From assembly GCF_000426685.1 (NCBI RefSeq), contig NZ_AUFV01000017.1:1-64000 (forward strand): a stretch of 64,000 nt of DNA. Reading direction: 5' to 3'. The notes beneath the pieces were generated by a model, which did not search any database, was not told the origin of the DNA, and was given only the letters and a program-made list of their open reading frames with translations. This stretch comes from Solimonas flava DSM 18980. Its GTDB lineage: Bacteria; Pseudomonadota; Gammaproteobacteria; Nevskiales; Nevskiaceae. How positions within the stretch are numbered: the first letter of the stretch is position 1; each line of letters opens with the position of its first letter. Shown piece by piece: positions 51,282-61,978 of the stretch. A program made the translations under genes and the position numbers.

Positions 51282-52589
51282 CTAGCCGCGATCGCGCGCG
51301 CTCTGCGCGTGCGCCTGCAGCCCTTCGGCGTCGGCGATGCGGCCGGCGATCTGCGCGAGCGGCCTGGCGCCCTCGGCGCTGCACTCGATCAGGCTGCTGC
51401 GCTTCTGGAACTCGTAGACGCCGAGCGGATTGCTGAAGCGCGCCGCGCGCGAGGTCGGCAACACGTGGTTCGGGCCGGCACAGTAGTCGCCGAAGGCTTC
51501 CGGCGTGTGCCGCCCGACGAAGATCGCGCCGGCGTGGCGGACCTTGCCGATCAGCGCGCGCGGCGCCTCGACGGCGAGTTCCAGGTGCTCCGGCGCGATG
51601 CGGTTCGACACCGCGCAGGCCTCGTCGAGATCGCGCACGAGAATCAGCGCGCCGCGCGCGGCGATCGAGGCACGCACGATCGGCTCACGCGGCAGGCTGG
51701 TCACACGCTCGGCCATCGCCGCGGCGACGCGATCGAGGAAGGCCGCGTCCGGCGAGATCAGGATCGCTTCGGAATCCTCGCCGTGCTCGGCCTGCGAGAA
51801 CAGATCCATCGCCATCCAGCGTGGATCCGAGCCGCCGTCGCTGACGACGACGATCTCGCTCGGGCCGGCGATCGAATCGATGCCGACGCGGCCGAATACC
51901 GCGCGCTTGGCGGCAGCCACGTAAGCGTTGCCGGGGCCGACGATCTTGTCGACGGCCGGAATGGTGGCCGTGCCGTAGGCCAGCGCGGCGACGGCCTGCG
52001 CACCGCCGATCGTGAAGATGCGATCGACGCCGGCGAGGTGCGCGGCGGCGAGCACGACCGGATTCAGTTCGCCACCCGGCGCGGGAACCACCATGACGAT
52101 CTCGTCGACGCCGGCGACCTTGGCCGGGATCGCGTTCATCAGCACCGACGACGGATACGCAGCCTTGCCGCCCGGCACATAAATGCCGACGCGCTCGAGC
52201 GCGCGCACTTCCTGACCGAGCGTATTGCCGAGCTCGTCGACGAACGAGAACGGCGCCAGCTTCTGGTATTCGGCGTAGGCGCGGATGCGCGCGGCGGCGG
52301 CTTCGAGCGCGGCGCGCAGATCGGCCGGCTGCGCATCCCAGGCGGCGGCCCACTGCGCCTTCGAAATCTCCAGCTCGGCAACGCCGGTGAGCGTGCGGCG
52401 ATCGAAACGGCAGGTCAGCTCCAGCAGCGCCGCATCGCCGCGCGCGCGGATGTCGGCGACGATGCCGTCGACCACGCGCGTGACCTCGGGGCTGGTCTCC
52501 GGCGCACGATCGAGCAGCGCCGCCAGCTGGGCGTCGAAACCGGCGTCGCGGCTGTCGAGCCGCTGGATCGCGAGGGGCTGGCCGCCCAT
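51282..52589 (-). CDS. hisD: Histidinol dehydrogenase
   Basis: A 435-residue zinc/NAD enzyme for the last two steps of histidine synthesis. Signature regions are [56 protein letters not shown] (zinc ligands) and APEHLEL. Its ATG overlaps the hisG stop (TGATG). No hisC follows; the next gene downstream is convergent. Confidence 0.97.
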   Translation of the reverse strand: MGGQPLAIQRLDSRDAGFDAQLAALLDRAPETSPEVTRVVDGIVADIRARGDAALLELTCRFDRRTLTGVAELEISKAQWAAAWDAQPADLRAALEAAAARIRAYAEYQKLAPFSFVDELGNTLGQEVRALERVGIYVPGGKAAYPSSVLMNAIPAKVAGVDEIVMVVPAPGGELNPVVLAAAHLAGVDRIFTIGGAQAVAALAYGTATIPAVDKIVGPGNAYVAAAKRAVFGRVGIDSIAGPSEIVVVSDGGSDPRWMAMDLFSQAEHGEDSEAILISPDAAFLDRVAAAMAERVTSLPREPIVRASIAARGALILVRDLDEACAVSNRIAPEHLELAVEAPRALIGKVRHAGAIFVGRHTPEAFGDYCAGPNHVLPTSRAARFSNPLGVYEFQKRSSLIECSAEGARPLAQIAGRIADAEGLQAHAQSARDRG

Positions 52590-53227
52590 CACGCCGCCTT
52601 GCGCCGCTGCGAGGCCCGGATCTGTTCGAGCAGGGCCGTGATCGCCGCGTTCTTGGTCTTCAGCGCCGCCTTGTTGACGACCAGACGCGAGCTGACCTGG
52701 CAGATGATCTCGGTTTCGACCAGCCCGTTCGCGCGCAGCGTGCCGCCGGTCGCGACCAGATCGACGATGACGTCGGCAAGGCCGACCAGCGGCGCCAGTT
52801 CCATCGAGCCGTACAGCTTGATGATCTCGACCTGTTCGCCCTTGTCGGCGAAGTGGCGGCTGGCGATCTCCGGATACTTGGTGGCGACGCGCAGACGCCG
52901 GCGCGGGTCGCGCGGCGCGGCATCCTTCTTCGCCGCGACCGACAGCCGGCACTTGGCGATGTCGAGATCGAGCGGCTCGTAGAGCTCGGTGCTGCCGTTC
53001 TCCATCAGCACGTCCTTGCCGACGATGCCGAGGTCGGCGGCGCCGTGCTCGACGTAGGTCGGCACGTCGGCCGGACGAATGATCAGCAGCGACACGCCCG
53101 GCGTGCGCGACGGCACGCGCAGCAGCCGGTCGATGTCGCCGGCCGGATCGAGGCCGATGCGGGCCAGCAGCGGCAGGCTTTCTTCGAGGATGCGGCCCTT
53201 CGACAGGGCCAGAGTCAGGGCAGTCAT
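52589..53227 (-). CDS. hisG: ATP phosphoribosyltransferase, short form
   Basis: A 212-residue HisG catalytic subunit for the first step of histidine synthesis. Typical motifs are [33 protein letters not shown] and the PRPP loop [15 protein letters not shown]. The length is that of the short form, which lacks the C-terminal regulatory domain and normally needs HisZ; no hisZ is in this window. A TACAAT box lies about 40 nt upstream. Confidence 0.96.
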   Translation of the reverse strand: MTALTLALSKGRILEESLPLLARIGLDPAGDIDRLLRVPSRTPGVSLLIIRPADVPTYVEHGAADLGIVGKDVLMENGSTELYEPLDLDIAKCRLSVAAKKDAAPRDPRRRLRVATKYPEIASRHFADKGEQVEIIKLYGSMELAPLVGLADVIVDLVATGGTLRANGLVETEIICQVSSRLVVNKAALKTKNAAITALLEQIRASQRRKAA

Positions 53228-53265
53228 CGCGCCTAGGAGCCTAGGGAAAACACTCAGGGGGCGCG

Positions 53266-53271
53266 ATTGTA
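53266..53271 (-). promoter_or_regulatory. Predicted -10 box of hisG
   Basis: TACAAT on the minus strand (five of six to consensus). The start site would be near 53259, leaving a leader of about 32 nt that holds two CCTAGG palindromes 2 bp apart (CCTAGGCTCCTAGG on the minus strand). The -35 is not convincing. Confidence 0.45.
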
Positions 53272-53313
53272 CCCGGCCCGCCGGGCGACCGTCCGCACGG
53301 ACCGGCGCCGGAC

Positions 53314-54204
53314 TCAGCCGCCGGTGCGCGGATCACGCAGGTAGACGGTCTTCTGCTTGCCGTCCGCCGACTTGCGCTCGTCGATCTCGAAGCGCTCGAC
53401 GGCGCGGACCAGATCGCTGAGCTTCTTGTAGCCGTAATTGCGCGAGTCGAAGTCCGGCTTGCGCTTGGCGATCAGGTTGCCGACCGCGCCGAGCGTCGCC
53501 CAGCCGTCGTCGTCGGCGGCGTCGTCGATCGCCTGCGCCAGCAGTTCCTGCAACGCCGCATCGGATTTCGGATCGACCTTCTCGGCGCGCGGCTCCGGCG
53601 CGCGCTCCGGTTCGGTCGTCGGCTCGGCCGCCGGCGCCGCCACGGTCACGGCCTCGGCGGGCTTGGCTTTCTTGCGCGCCGGCGCGGCCTTGACCGACAC
53701 GTCCTTGACCGGCGCGGGCTCGGCGGGCGCGGCCTTGGCGGCAGGCTTCGCCGGCTTCTTGGTCGCGCCGCGCAGCACGTCGAGATAGATGAACTTGTCG
53801 CAGGCGGAGACCAGCGAGGTCGGCGTCTTGCGCTCGCCGAAGCCGTACACCGTCAGGCCGGCTTCGCGCAGGCGCGAGGCCAGACCGGTGAAGTCGCTGT
53901 CGCTGGACACCAGGCAGAAGCCGTCGAAGCGATCGGAGTACAGCAGATCCATCGCGTCGATGATCATGCGGCTGTCGGTCGCGTTCTTGCCGGTCGTGTA
54001 GCTGAACTGCTGGATCGGCTGCATCGCCAGATCGACGAGCACCTTCTTCCAGCCGCGAAGGTTGTCGGTCGTCCAGTCGCCGTAGATGCGCTTGACGGAG
54101 GCAACGCCGTACTTGGCGACCTCGTCGAGCAGCGGGGCGGCGATCGCCGGCTGGGTGTTGTCGGCGTCGATCAGCACCGCGAGCTTCTTGGTAGGTTCGG
54201 CCAT
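53314..54204 (-). CDS. NYN-domain (PIN-like) protein with C-terminal OST-HTH/LOTUS domain
   Basis: A 296-residue protein. Residues 1-145 are a NYN/LabA-like nuclease domain with the acidic residues [26 protein letters not shown]-type and SSDSDFTGL (note NATDSRM here). A disordered Ala/Pro/Lys/Glu-rich linker spans about 147-220. Residues about 220-296 resemble an OST-HTH/LOTUS domain ([27 protein letters not shown]...KLSDLV). Such proteins are thought to bind or cut RNA. It lies between murA and hisG on the same strand. Confidence 0.88.
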   Translation of the reverse strand: MAEPTKKLAVLIDADNTQPAIAAPLLDEVAKYGVASVKRIYGDWTTDNLRGWKKVLVDLAMQPIQQFSYTTGKNATDSRMIIDAMDLLYSDRFDGFCLVSSDSDFTGLASRLREAGLTVYGFGERKTPTSLVSACDKFIYLDVLRGATKKPAKPAAKAAPAEPAPVKDVSVKAAPARKKAKPAEAVTVAAPAAEPTTEPERAPEPRAEKVDPKSDAALQELLAQAIDDAADDDGWATLGAVGNLIAKRKPDFDSRNYGYKKLSDLVRAVERFEIDERKSADGKQKTVYLRDPRTGG

Positions 54205-54230
54205 CGCATCGGTCTCCGGTTGCGTGCAGG

Positions 54231-55785
<1,555 letters not shown>

Positions 55786-55831
55786 GGTTCCGGAACTCCT
55801 GCGGCCGCCCGTGGCCGCGGCATGGCGCTTC

Positions 55832-56470
55832 TTATGCGGTACGCCGCGGCTCCAAGGCAAGCCGCAACGCCAGTGCGGCGAACACCGAGCCCATCAGGTA
55901 GCGCTGCACACCCCACCAGCGACGATGCCGCGCGAACCAGGCCGCGAGCCGGCCGGCGGCGAGCACGATCGCCAGATTGACGACGAAGCTGATGGCGATC
56001 TGCGTCGCGCCGAGCGACAGGCTTTGCAGCAGCGTCGAACCGCGCGCCGCCGATACGAACTGCGGAAAGATCGCGAGGTAGAAGATCGCGATCTTCGGAT
56101 TCAGCAGATTGGTGAGAAAGCCCATCGCGAACAGGCGACGCGGCGAATCCGGCGTCAGCGCGAGCGGCTCGAACGGCGAGCGCGCGCCGGGCCGCAGCGC
56201 CTGCCAGGCCAGCCAGACCAGATACGCGGCCCCGGCCCAGCGCAGCGCTTCGTAGGCCAGCGGCACGGCGGCGAGCAGCGCCGTCAGGCCGAACGCGGCC
56301 GCGCCCATGTGGAACAGGAACCCGCAGACGACGCCGAGCAGCGAGAGGCTGCCGGCACGCGGCCCCTGGCAGAGCGAGCGCGAGACCAGGTACAGCATGT
56401 TCGGCCCCGGCGTCAGCACCATCAGCAGCGCCGTGCCGGCGAACAGCAGCCAGTCATGCGGGTCGATCAT
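55832..56470 (-). CDS. LysE/RhtB-family amino-acid exporter
   Basis: A 212-residue membrane protein with about six helices and the family N-terminal motif LTPGPNMLYLVSRSL, plus GFLTNLLNPKIAIFYLAIFPQFV. LysE/RhtB members export amino acids such as threonine, homoserine or lysine. Its ATG overlaps the stop of the ABC permease (ATGA), so it is coupled to the transporter genes. Confidence 0.9.
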   Translation of the reverse strand: MIDPHDWLLFAGTALLMVLTPGPNMLYLVSRSLCQGPRAGSLSLLGVVCGFLFHMGAAAFGLTALLAAVPLAYEALRWAGAAYLVWLAWQALRPGARSPFEPLALTPDSPRRLFAMGFLTNLLNPKIAIFYLAIFPQFVSAARGSTLLQSLSLGATQIAISFVVNLAIVLAAGRLAAWFARHRRWWGVQRYLMGSVFAALALRLALEPRRTA

Positions 56471-57234
56471 CGCTTCAGCTTGTAGCCGGTGACCAGCATC
56501 CACAGGCAGACGGCGGCGCAGACACCGAAGAAGCCCGTGCTCCACAGCAGGCTCTGCCAGATCGGCACGTCGGCGTGGCCGAAGAAACCGTAGCGGAAGC
56601 CGTCGATCATGTAGAAGAACGGGTTCAGGTGGCTGGCCGCGAACCACAGCGGCGGCAGCGCATGCACCGAGTAGAACACGCCGGACAGAAACGACAGCGG
56701 CGTGATGAAAAAGTTGGTGAACGCGGCGATATGATCGAACTTCTCGGCGATGATGCCGGCGATCATGCCGAGCACCGCGAGGCTGCCGGCCGAGAGCAGG
56801 AACATCGCCGCCAGCGCCAGCGGCGCATGCACCGGCAGGTGCACGAACGGCCAGGTCACCAGCAGCATCGCCGTGGCGACCAGGATGCAGCGCACGATCG
56901 CCGCGATGATGTAGGCGCCGAACCATTGCAGCGGCCCGAGCGGCGCCATCTGCAGGAAGACCAGGTTGCCCATGATCTTGGACTGCGTGAGGCTCGACGA
57001 GGTGTTGGCGAAGGCGTTCTGGATCACCGTCATCATCACCAGGCCCGGCACCAGGAACTCGGTGTAGCCGACGCCCGGATAGACCGGCGCGCGGCCCTGC
57101 ATCGCCTGCGCGAACACCAGCAGGTAGAGCAGCGCGGTGATGACCGGCGCCGTCACCGTCTGGCCGAGCACCGACCAGAAACGCATCACTTCCTTCTTCA
57201 GAAGGGTCGCAAATCCGATCTGGTCCGGCGTCAC
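56467..57234 (-). CDS. ABC-2 type transporter permease (YadH-like)
   Basis: A 255-residue (269 from GTG 57276) permease with about six helices. Segments such as FLVPGLVMMTVIQNAFANTSSSLTQSKI, PLSFLSGVFYSVHALPP and LNPFFYMIDGFRYGFFG are close to E. coli YadH. It partners the ATPase encoded just upstream. I prefer the GTG at 57234 because GGGAG lies at good spacing. Confidence 0.9.
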   Translation of the reverse strand: MTPDQIGFATLLKKEVMRFWSVLGQTVTAPVITALLYLLVFAQAMQGRAPVYPGVGYTEFLVPGLVMMTVIQNAFANTSSSLTQSKIMGNLVFLQMAPLGPLQWFGAYIIAAIVRCILVATAMLLVTWPFVHLPVHAPLALAAMFLLSAGSLAVLGMIAGIIAEKFDHIAAFTNFFITPLSFLSGVFYSVHALPPLWFAASHLNPFFYMIDGFRYGFFGHADVPIWQSLLWSTGFFGVCAAVCLWMLVTGYKLKR

Positions 57235-57286
57235 GAGCGGGCTCCCGGGGTTTGCATCGAGGTGCCGGGCGTCCACGGCGCGCGCT

Positions 57287-58258
57287 TCACTTCGCCGCTC
57301 CGGTCGCCGCCGGCTTCGCGGTGTGTCCGGTCATCTCGATGAAGATGTCCTCGAGATCGGGCTCGCGGGTCTGCACGTCCTCGATCGCGACCCCGGCCGT
57401 GCGCAGCGCATCGAACACCGCGCCGATCGGGTGCCTGGCCGTCTCCAGCTTGAGTTCGTAGGCGCCGCCAACCTCGCCGGTCACCAGCTCGCGCAGCGCC
57501 GCCGGCAGCTGCGCACCGTCGGCGAGCTTCAGGCGCAGGAAACGATACGGGTGGCGCGCCAGCAGCTGCGGCGTCGGCTCGACGGCGGCGACACTGCCGC
57601 GGTCGAGGATCGCGATCCGCGAACACAGCTCCTGGGCTTCCTCGAGATAGTGCGTGGTCAGCACCACGGTCGTGCCCTGGCGGTGCAGGTCGCTCATGAA
57701 GGCCCACAGCGTGCGGCGCAGCTCGACGTCGACGCCGGCGGTCGGCTCGTCGAGGATCACTACCGGCGGCTTGTGCACCAGCGCCTGGGCGATCAGCACG
57801 CGCCGCTTCATGCCGCCGGACAGCGCGCGCATCGAGCTGCCGGCCTTGCCGGCCAGTTCCAGGCGCTCGAGCATCTCGTCGATCCACGGCCAGCTTTCCT
57901 TGCCGCAGCCGTAATAGCCGGCCTGGATGCGCAGCAGGTCGCGCACCTTGAAGAACGGATCGAACACCAGCTCCTGCGGCACCACACCGAGCAGGCGGCG
58001 CGCGGTCCGGAAGTCGCGAACGGTATCGTGGCCGAGCACCGCGACGCTGCCCTCGTCGGCCTGCACGAGGCCGGAGATGATGCCGATCAGCGTCGACTTG
58101 CCGGCGCCGTTCGGCCCGAGCAGGCCGAAGAACTCGCCGCGCCGGACGTCGAAGCTGACGCCGCGCAGCGCTTCGAGCGAGCCGTAACGTTTGCGGATGC
58201 CGCGAATCTCGAGGGCGCTGGCTGGCGCGGCGGCGTGGGGCGCGGATATGGAGGACAT
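57287..58258 (-). CDS. ABC-2 type transporter ATP-binding protein (YadG-like)
   Basis: A 323-residue ATPase with Walker A GPNGAGKST, signature LSGGMKRRV, Walker B VVILDEPTAGVD and H-loop TTHYLEEA. The C-terminal ~90 residues form the extra domain common in ABC-2 ATPases. With the permease it probably exports a lipid or polysaccharide. The gene pair upstream of ibaG-murA is a conserved arrangement as far as I recall. A TATAAT box lies only 12 nt upstream of the ATG. Confidence 0.92.
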   Translation of the reverse strand: MSSISAPHAAAPASALEIRGIRKRYGSLEALRGVSFDVRRGEFFGLLGPNGAGKSTLIGIISGLVQADEGSVAVLGHDTVRDFRTARRLLGVVPQELVFDPFFKVRDLLRIQAGYYGCGKESWPWIDEMLERLELAGKAGSSMRALSGGMKRRVLIAQALVHKPPVVILDEPTAGVDVELRRTLWAFMSDLHRQGTTVVLTTHYLEEAQELCSRIAILDRGSVAAVEPTPQLLARHPYRFLRLKLADGAQLPAALRELVTGEVGGAYELKLETARHPIGAVFDALRTAGVAIEDVQTREPDLEDIFIEMTGHTAKPAATGAAK

Positions 58259-58269
58259 GGCAGGTGGTC

Positions 58270-58275
58270 ATTATA
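58270..58275 (-). promoter_or_regulatory. Perfect TATAAT -10 box upstream of the ABC ATPase
   Basis: TATAAT on the minus strand would start RNA about 5 nt before the ATG at 58258, so the mRNA would be nearly leaderless. No clear -35 at 16-18 bp. Confidence 0.5.
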
Positions 58276-58326
58276 CGGTGCCGGCGGGGACTGCCCGTGT
58301 GCCGAACCCTCGATCAAAATACGACC

Positions 58327-59778
58327 ATGCCCGCCTCGACCGCCCTCGTCTGGTTCCGCCGCGACCTGCGCCTGGCCGACCATCCGGCCCTGCAGACCGC
58401 GCTGGCGCGGCACGAACGCGTCGTGCCGGTCTACATCGCCGACCTCGGCGCCGAACGCGACTGGGCGCCCGGCGCCGCCAGCCGCTGGTGGCTGCATCAC
58501 AGCCTGTCACGGCTCGGCGGCGATCTCGCCGAACGCGGCGCGCCGCTGCTGATCCGCCGTGGCGACAGCCTGCAGGCGCTGCGCGCACTGCTCGCCGAAA
58601 CCGGCGCCGAGGCGGTCTACTGGAACCGCCTGTACGAGCCGGCGATCGTCGCGCGCGACCGCGCGATCAAGGCCGCACTGCGCGAGCAGGGCATCGCCGC
58701 GCACAGCCACCGCGCCGCGCTGTGGCACGAGCCGTGGAATCTGAAAACCGCCGGCGGCGAGCCGTACCGGGTGTTCACGCCGTTCTGGCGCAAACTCTCC
58801 GCCGAACTGCCGCCGCTGCAGGTCGAGCCGGCGCCGCTGCACCTCAAGGGCGCAGCCGTGCATCTGCACAGCGACACGCTCGAATCGCTGCAGCTGCTGC
58901 CGAAGCTGAACTGGGATGCCGGCTTCTATGCACAATGGCGCCCCGGCGAGACCGGCGCGCAGCACGCGCTCGACCGCTTCGTGCGCAGCGCGCTCGGCCA
59001 CTACCGCGGCGGCCGCGACTTCCCGTTCCGGCCCCTCACCACGCAGCTGTCGCCGCATCTGCACTTCGGCGAGCTGTCGCCACAACAGGTCCGCGCCGCG
59101 CTGCTGCGCCGTGCGCAGGGCACGGCGACGCTGGAAGCCGACGCCGGGCAGGTGCTGCGCGAACTGGGCTGGCGCGAATTCGCGCATCACCTGCTGTTCC
59201 ATTTCCCGCACACGGCCGAGGCGCCGCTGCAGGAAAAATTTGCGCATCTGCCGTGGCGAACGCGCGCCGATTACGCCGCCGACCTTGCCGCCTGGCAGCG
59301 CGGCCGCACCGGCATCCCGATCGTCGACGCCGGCATGCGCGAGCTGTGGACGAGCGGCTGGATGCACAACCGCGTGCGCATGATCGTGGCGTCGTTCCTC
59401 ACCAAGAACCTGCTGATTCCGTGGCAGGAGGGCGCGCGCTGGTTCTGGGACACCTTGCTCGACGCCGACCTCGCCAACAACACGCTCGGCTGGCAGTGGA
59501 CGGCCGGCTGCGGCGCCGACGCCGCGCCGTACTTCCGCATCTTCAACCCGCTGCTGCAGGCGCAGAAATTCGACCCGGACGCCAGCTACATCCGCCGCTG
59601 GCTGCCGGAGCTCGCGCGCCTGCCGGCGGAGGCCGCGCACGCGCCGTGGCTGGCCAAGGCCGGCGTGCTGGAGCGCGGCGGCGTGCGCCTGAACGAGCAC
59701 TACCCGGAACCGATCGCCGCGCTCGGCGCCTCGCGCCAGCGGGCGCTCGACGCCTACGCGGCGATCCGCGCGGCCTGA
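58327..59778 (+). CDS. phrB: Deoxyribodipyrimidine photolyase
   Basis: A 483-residue class I CPD photolyase. It starts with the antenna-domain motif ALVWFRRDLRLADHPAL. The FAD domain has FPFRPLTTQLSPHLHFGELSPQQV, VDAGMRELWTSGWMHNRVRMIVASF (FAD-binding) and WQWTAGCGADAAPYFRIFNP. Trp residues for electron transfer to FAD are in these segments. It repairs UV cyclobutane dimers with light. The ATG at 58327 is chosen over an upstream frame that crosses the divergent promoter. Confidence 0.95.
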   Translation: MPASTALVWFRRDLRLADHPALQTALARHERVVPVYIADLGAERDWAPGAASRWWLHHSLSRLGGDLAERGAPLLIRRGDSLQALRALLAETGAEAVYWNRLYEPAIVARDRAIKAALREQGIAAHSHRAALWHEPWNLKTAGGEPYRVFTPFWRKLSAELPPLQVEPAPLHLKGAAVHLHSDTLESLQLLPKLNWDAGFYAQWRPGETGAQHALDRFVRSALGHYRGGRDFPFRPLTTQLSPHLHFGELSPQQVRAALLRRAQGTATLEADAGQVLRELGWREFAHHLLFHFPHTAEAPLQEKFAHLPWRTRADYAADLAAWQRGRTGIPIVDAGMRELWTSGWMHNRVRMIVASFLTKNLLIPWQEGARWFWDTLLDADLANNTLGWQWTAGCGADAAPYFRIFNPLLQAQKFDPDASYIRRWLPELARLPAEAAHAPWLAKAGVLERGGVRLNEHYPEPIAALGASRQRALDAYAAIRAA

Positions 59779-59806
59779 CCCCCACGGCCCGGCGCGCGGC
59801 GGCCGG

Positions 59807-59812
59807 TATACT
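59807..59812 (+). promoter_or_regulatory. Predicted -10 box of the kdsD operon
   Basis: TATACT (five of six) in GGCCGGTATACTGGG, about 34 nt before the kdsD ATG. No convincing -35. Confidence 0.5.
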
Positions 59813-59845
59813 GGGCGCCCTTTTCGCTTTTGGACCCCCACCGGG

Positions 59846-60817
59846 ATGGATGCCGCGAAGCTGCAAGCCCTGGGCCGTCGCGCCCTCGAGATCGAACGCG
59901 ATGCGCTGAGCGCGCTGCTGCCGCGCGTCGATGCGAGCTTCGCGCGCGCCTGCGAGCTGATGCTCGCCTGCAACGGCCGCGTCGTCGTCACCGGCATGGG
60001 CAAGTCGGGCCATATCGGCAGCAAGATCGCCGCGACGCTGGCCTCGACCGGTACGCCGTCGTTCTTCGTGCATCCGGGCGAAGCCAGCCACGGCGATCTC
60101 GGCATGATCACGCGCCAGGACGTGGTGCTGGCGATCTCGTACTCGGGCGAGACCAACGAGATCATCACCCTGCTGCCGCTGTTCAAGCGCATGTCGGCAC
60201 CGCTGATCGCGATGACCGGCAAGCCGCGTTCGACGCTGGCGACGACCGCCGACGTGCACCTCGACGTGTCGGTGGCGATGGAGGCCTGCCCGCTGAACCT
60301 GGCGCCGACCGCGAGCACCACGGCGACGCTGGCGATGGGCGACGCGCTGGCCGTCGCGCTGCTCGAAGCGCGCGGCTTCACGCCGGAAGATTTCGCGATG
60401 TCGCATCCGGGCGGCTCGCTCGGCCGGCGCCTGCTGCTGAAGGTCTCCGACGTCATGCACGGCGGCGAGCGCCTGCCGCAGGTTTCCCCGGACACCCGGC
60501 TCAGCGACGCGCTGCTGGAAATGTCGCGCAAGGGCTTCGGCCTGACCGCGATCGTCGACGAACAGCAGCGCGTGCTCGGCGTGTTCACCGACGGCGACCT
60601 GCGCCGTGTGCTCGACCAGGGCATCGACGTGCGCCAGGCGCGCGTCGAGCAGGTGATGACCCGGGGCGGCAAGACCGTGCGCGCCGACCAGCTCGCCGCC
60701 GAAGCCGTCGCGCTGATGGAGAAGTACAAGATCACCGCGCTGCTGATCGAGGACGCGGCCGGCCACCTCAAAGGCGTGGTGCACATGCACGACCTGCTGC
60801 GCGCGGGGGTGGTCTGA
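59846..60817 (+). CDS. kdsD: Arabinose-5-phosphate isomerase KdsD
   Basis: A 323-residue enzyme that makes arabinose-5-phosphate for Kdo synthesis. It has an N-terminal SIS domain (VVVTGMGKSGHIGSKIAATLASTGTP..., SYSGETNEI) and two C-terminal CBS domains (about 205-260 and 270-320). It heads kdsD-kdsC-lptC-lptA-lptB. A 29-codon open frame links it to kdsC. Confidence 0.96.
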   Translation: MDAAKLQALGRRALEIERDALSALLPRVDASFARACELMLACNGRVVVTGMGKSGHIGSKIAATLASTGTPSFFVHPGEASHGDLGMITRQDVVLAISYSGETNEIITLLPLFKRMSAPLIAMTGKPRSTLATTADVHLDVSVAMEACPLNLAPTASTTATLAMGDALAVALLEARGFTPEDFAMSHPGGSLGRRLLLKVSDVMHGGERLPQVSPDTRLSDALLEMSRKGFGLTAIVDEQQRVLGVFTDGDLRRVLDQGIDVRQARVEQVMTRGGKTVRADQLAAEAVALMEKYKITALLIEDAAGHLKGVVHMHDLLRAGVV

Positions 60818-60906
60818 TGCGCGCGGCGACGAAGCGCAGGGTTGCGGCGCGCCAGCGGCGCGCGCACGACGCCGGATCCGCCGGCCGCAGCGGAGCGTCC
60901 GCATGA
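60817..60906 (+). CDS. Short Arg-rich open frame linking kdsD and kdsC (hypothetical)
   Basis: A 29-residue frame, MRAATKRRVAARQRRAHDAG..., starts at an ATG overlapping the kdsD TGA (TGATG). It ends at a TGA overlapping the kdsC ATG (ATGA). No family is recognised; its role may be only translational coupling. Confidence 0.35.
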   Translation: MRAATKRRVAARQRRAHDAGSAGRSGASA

Positions 60907-61415
60907 ACCAGCTCGATACCGGCGAGCTGGTCTGGCGCGCCCGCGACATCCGCTGCCTGTTCCTCGACATCGACGGCGTGCTGACCGACGGCAAGCTCTA
61001 CATCGGCCCGAACGGCGAGGAAACGAAGACCAACTACGTACGCGACGGCCTCGGCATCAAGATGATGCTGAAGGCCGGCTTGCACGTCGCCGTCATCAGC
61101 GGCCGGCCGTCGGAGTCGATGCGCCAGCGCCTGAGCTGGCTCGGCGTGCGCCACATCGCGCTCGACACCGAGGACAAGCTGCCGGCCTACGTGCGCATCC
61201 GCGACACGCTGGGCCTGACCGACGCACAGTGCGCGCACATGGGCGACGACGTGCCCGATCTGCCGCTGATGCAGCGCGTGGCGCTGGCGCTGTCGGTCGC
61301 CGATGCCCATCCGAAGGCGCTCGCCGCCGCGCACTGGGTGTCGCGCTACGGCGGCGGCAACGGCGCCGTGCGCGAGGCCGTGGACCTCATTCTCGACGCC
61401 CAGGGCCTGGCGTGA
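60903..61415 (+). CDS. kdsC: 3-deoxy-D-manno-octulosonate-8-phosphate phosphatase KdsC
   Basis: A 170-residue C0-type HAD phosphatase that yields free Kdo. The motifs FLDIDGVLTDGKLYIGPNGEE (DxDGVLTDG), VISGRPS and MGDDVPDLPLM are clear. It should form a tetramer as in homologues. Its stop overlaps the lptC GTG. Confidence 0.97.
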   Translation: MNQLDTGELVWRARDIRCLFLDIDGVLTDGKLYIGPNGEETKTNYVRDGLGIKMMLKAGLHVAVISGRPSESMRQRLSWLGVRHIALDTEDKLPAYVRIRDTLGLTDAQCAHMGDDVPDLPLMQRVALALSVADAHPKALAAAHWVSRYGGGNGAVREAVDLILDAQGLA

Positions 61416-61978
61416 AGCGCCTGCGCGCCTGGCTGCCGTTCCTCGCGCTGATCATCGCCGCGGCGCTGATCGTGACGAACAGCATGAAGCGCGATCGCCA
61501 GCTGGCGACGACGACGGCGGCGGAACCGGCGCGCGTGCCGCAGTACGTTGCCGACGGCGCGGTCTGGACGCGCTACGGCGCCGACGGCACGCCCATGGTG
61601 CGCGCGCAGGCGCAACGCATCGACTACTTCGAGGACCGTTCGATGACGCTCGACACGGTCACGCTCGACCGTCTCGGCGGCGAGCAGGGCAGCTGGCATC
61701 TCGAAGCGCCGCGCGGCATCGTACCGGCCAACGAACAGCGCATGCGCCTGGAGCCGGACGTCGCCGTGCGCGGTCAGGCGCGCGGCCTGCCGACGACGAT
61801 CGCCGCCCGCGAGGTCTGGGTCGACTGGGAGAAGAAAACCATCCGCTCCGATCTGCCGGTGCAGGCACGTGCCCCCGGCCGCGTCGCCACGGCCAGCGGC
61901 TGGGAATCCGATTTCGACGCCACGCGCGTGCAGATGAAAGGCAACGTGGAGATGCACTATGACGCACCGCGCCGCTAG
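61412..61978 (+). CDS. lptC: LPS export protein LptC
   Basis: A 188-residue bitopic protein with one N-terminal helix (about residues 6-24, WLPFLALIIAAALIVTNSM) and a periplasmic OstA-like domain (IDYFEDRSMTLDTVTLDR..., [14 protein letters not shown]-type ending). It receives LPS from LptB2FG and passes it to LptA. The GTG at 61412 overlaps kdsC; its end overlaps lptA by 20 nt. Confidence 0.93.
   Translation: MKRLRAWLPFLALIIAAALIVTNSMKRDRQLATTTAAEPARVPQYVADGAVWTRYGADGTPMVRAQAQRIDYFEDRSMTLDTVTLDRLGGEQGSWHLEAPRGIVPANEQRMRLEPDVAVRGQARGLPTTIAAREVWVDWEKKTIRSDLPVQARAPGRVATASGWESDFDATRVQMKGNVEMHYDAPRR

Noticed and set aside
59850-59870. GGGATGGATG near the kdsD start as another AGGGAT-loop repeat
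   Set aside because: It is not flanked by complementary arms and lies within the kdsD start region; no duplicated gene start upstream.
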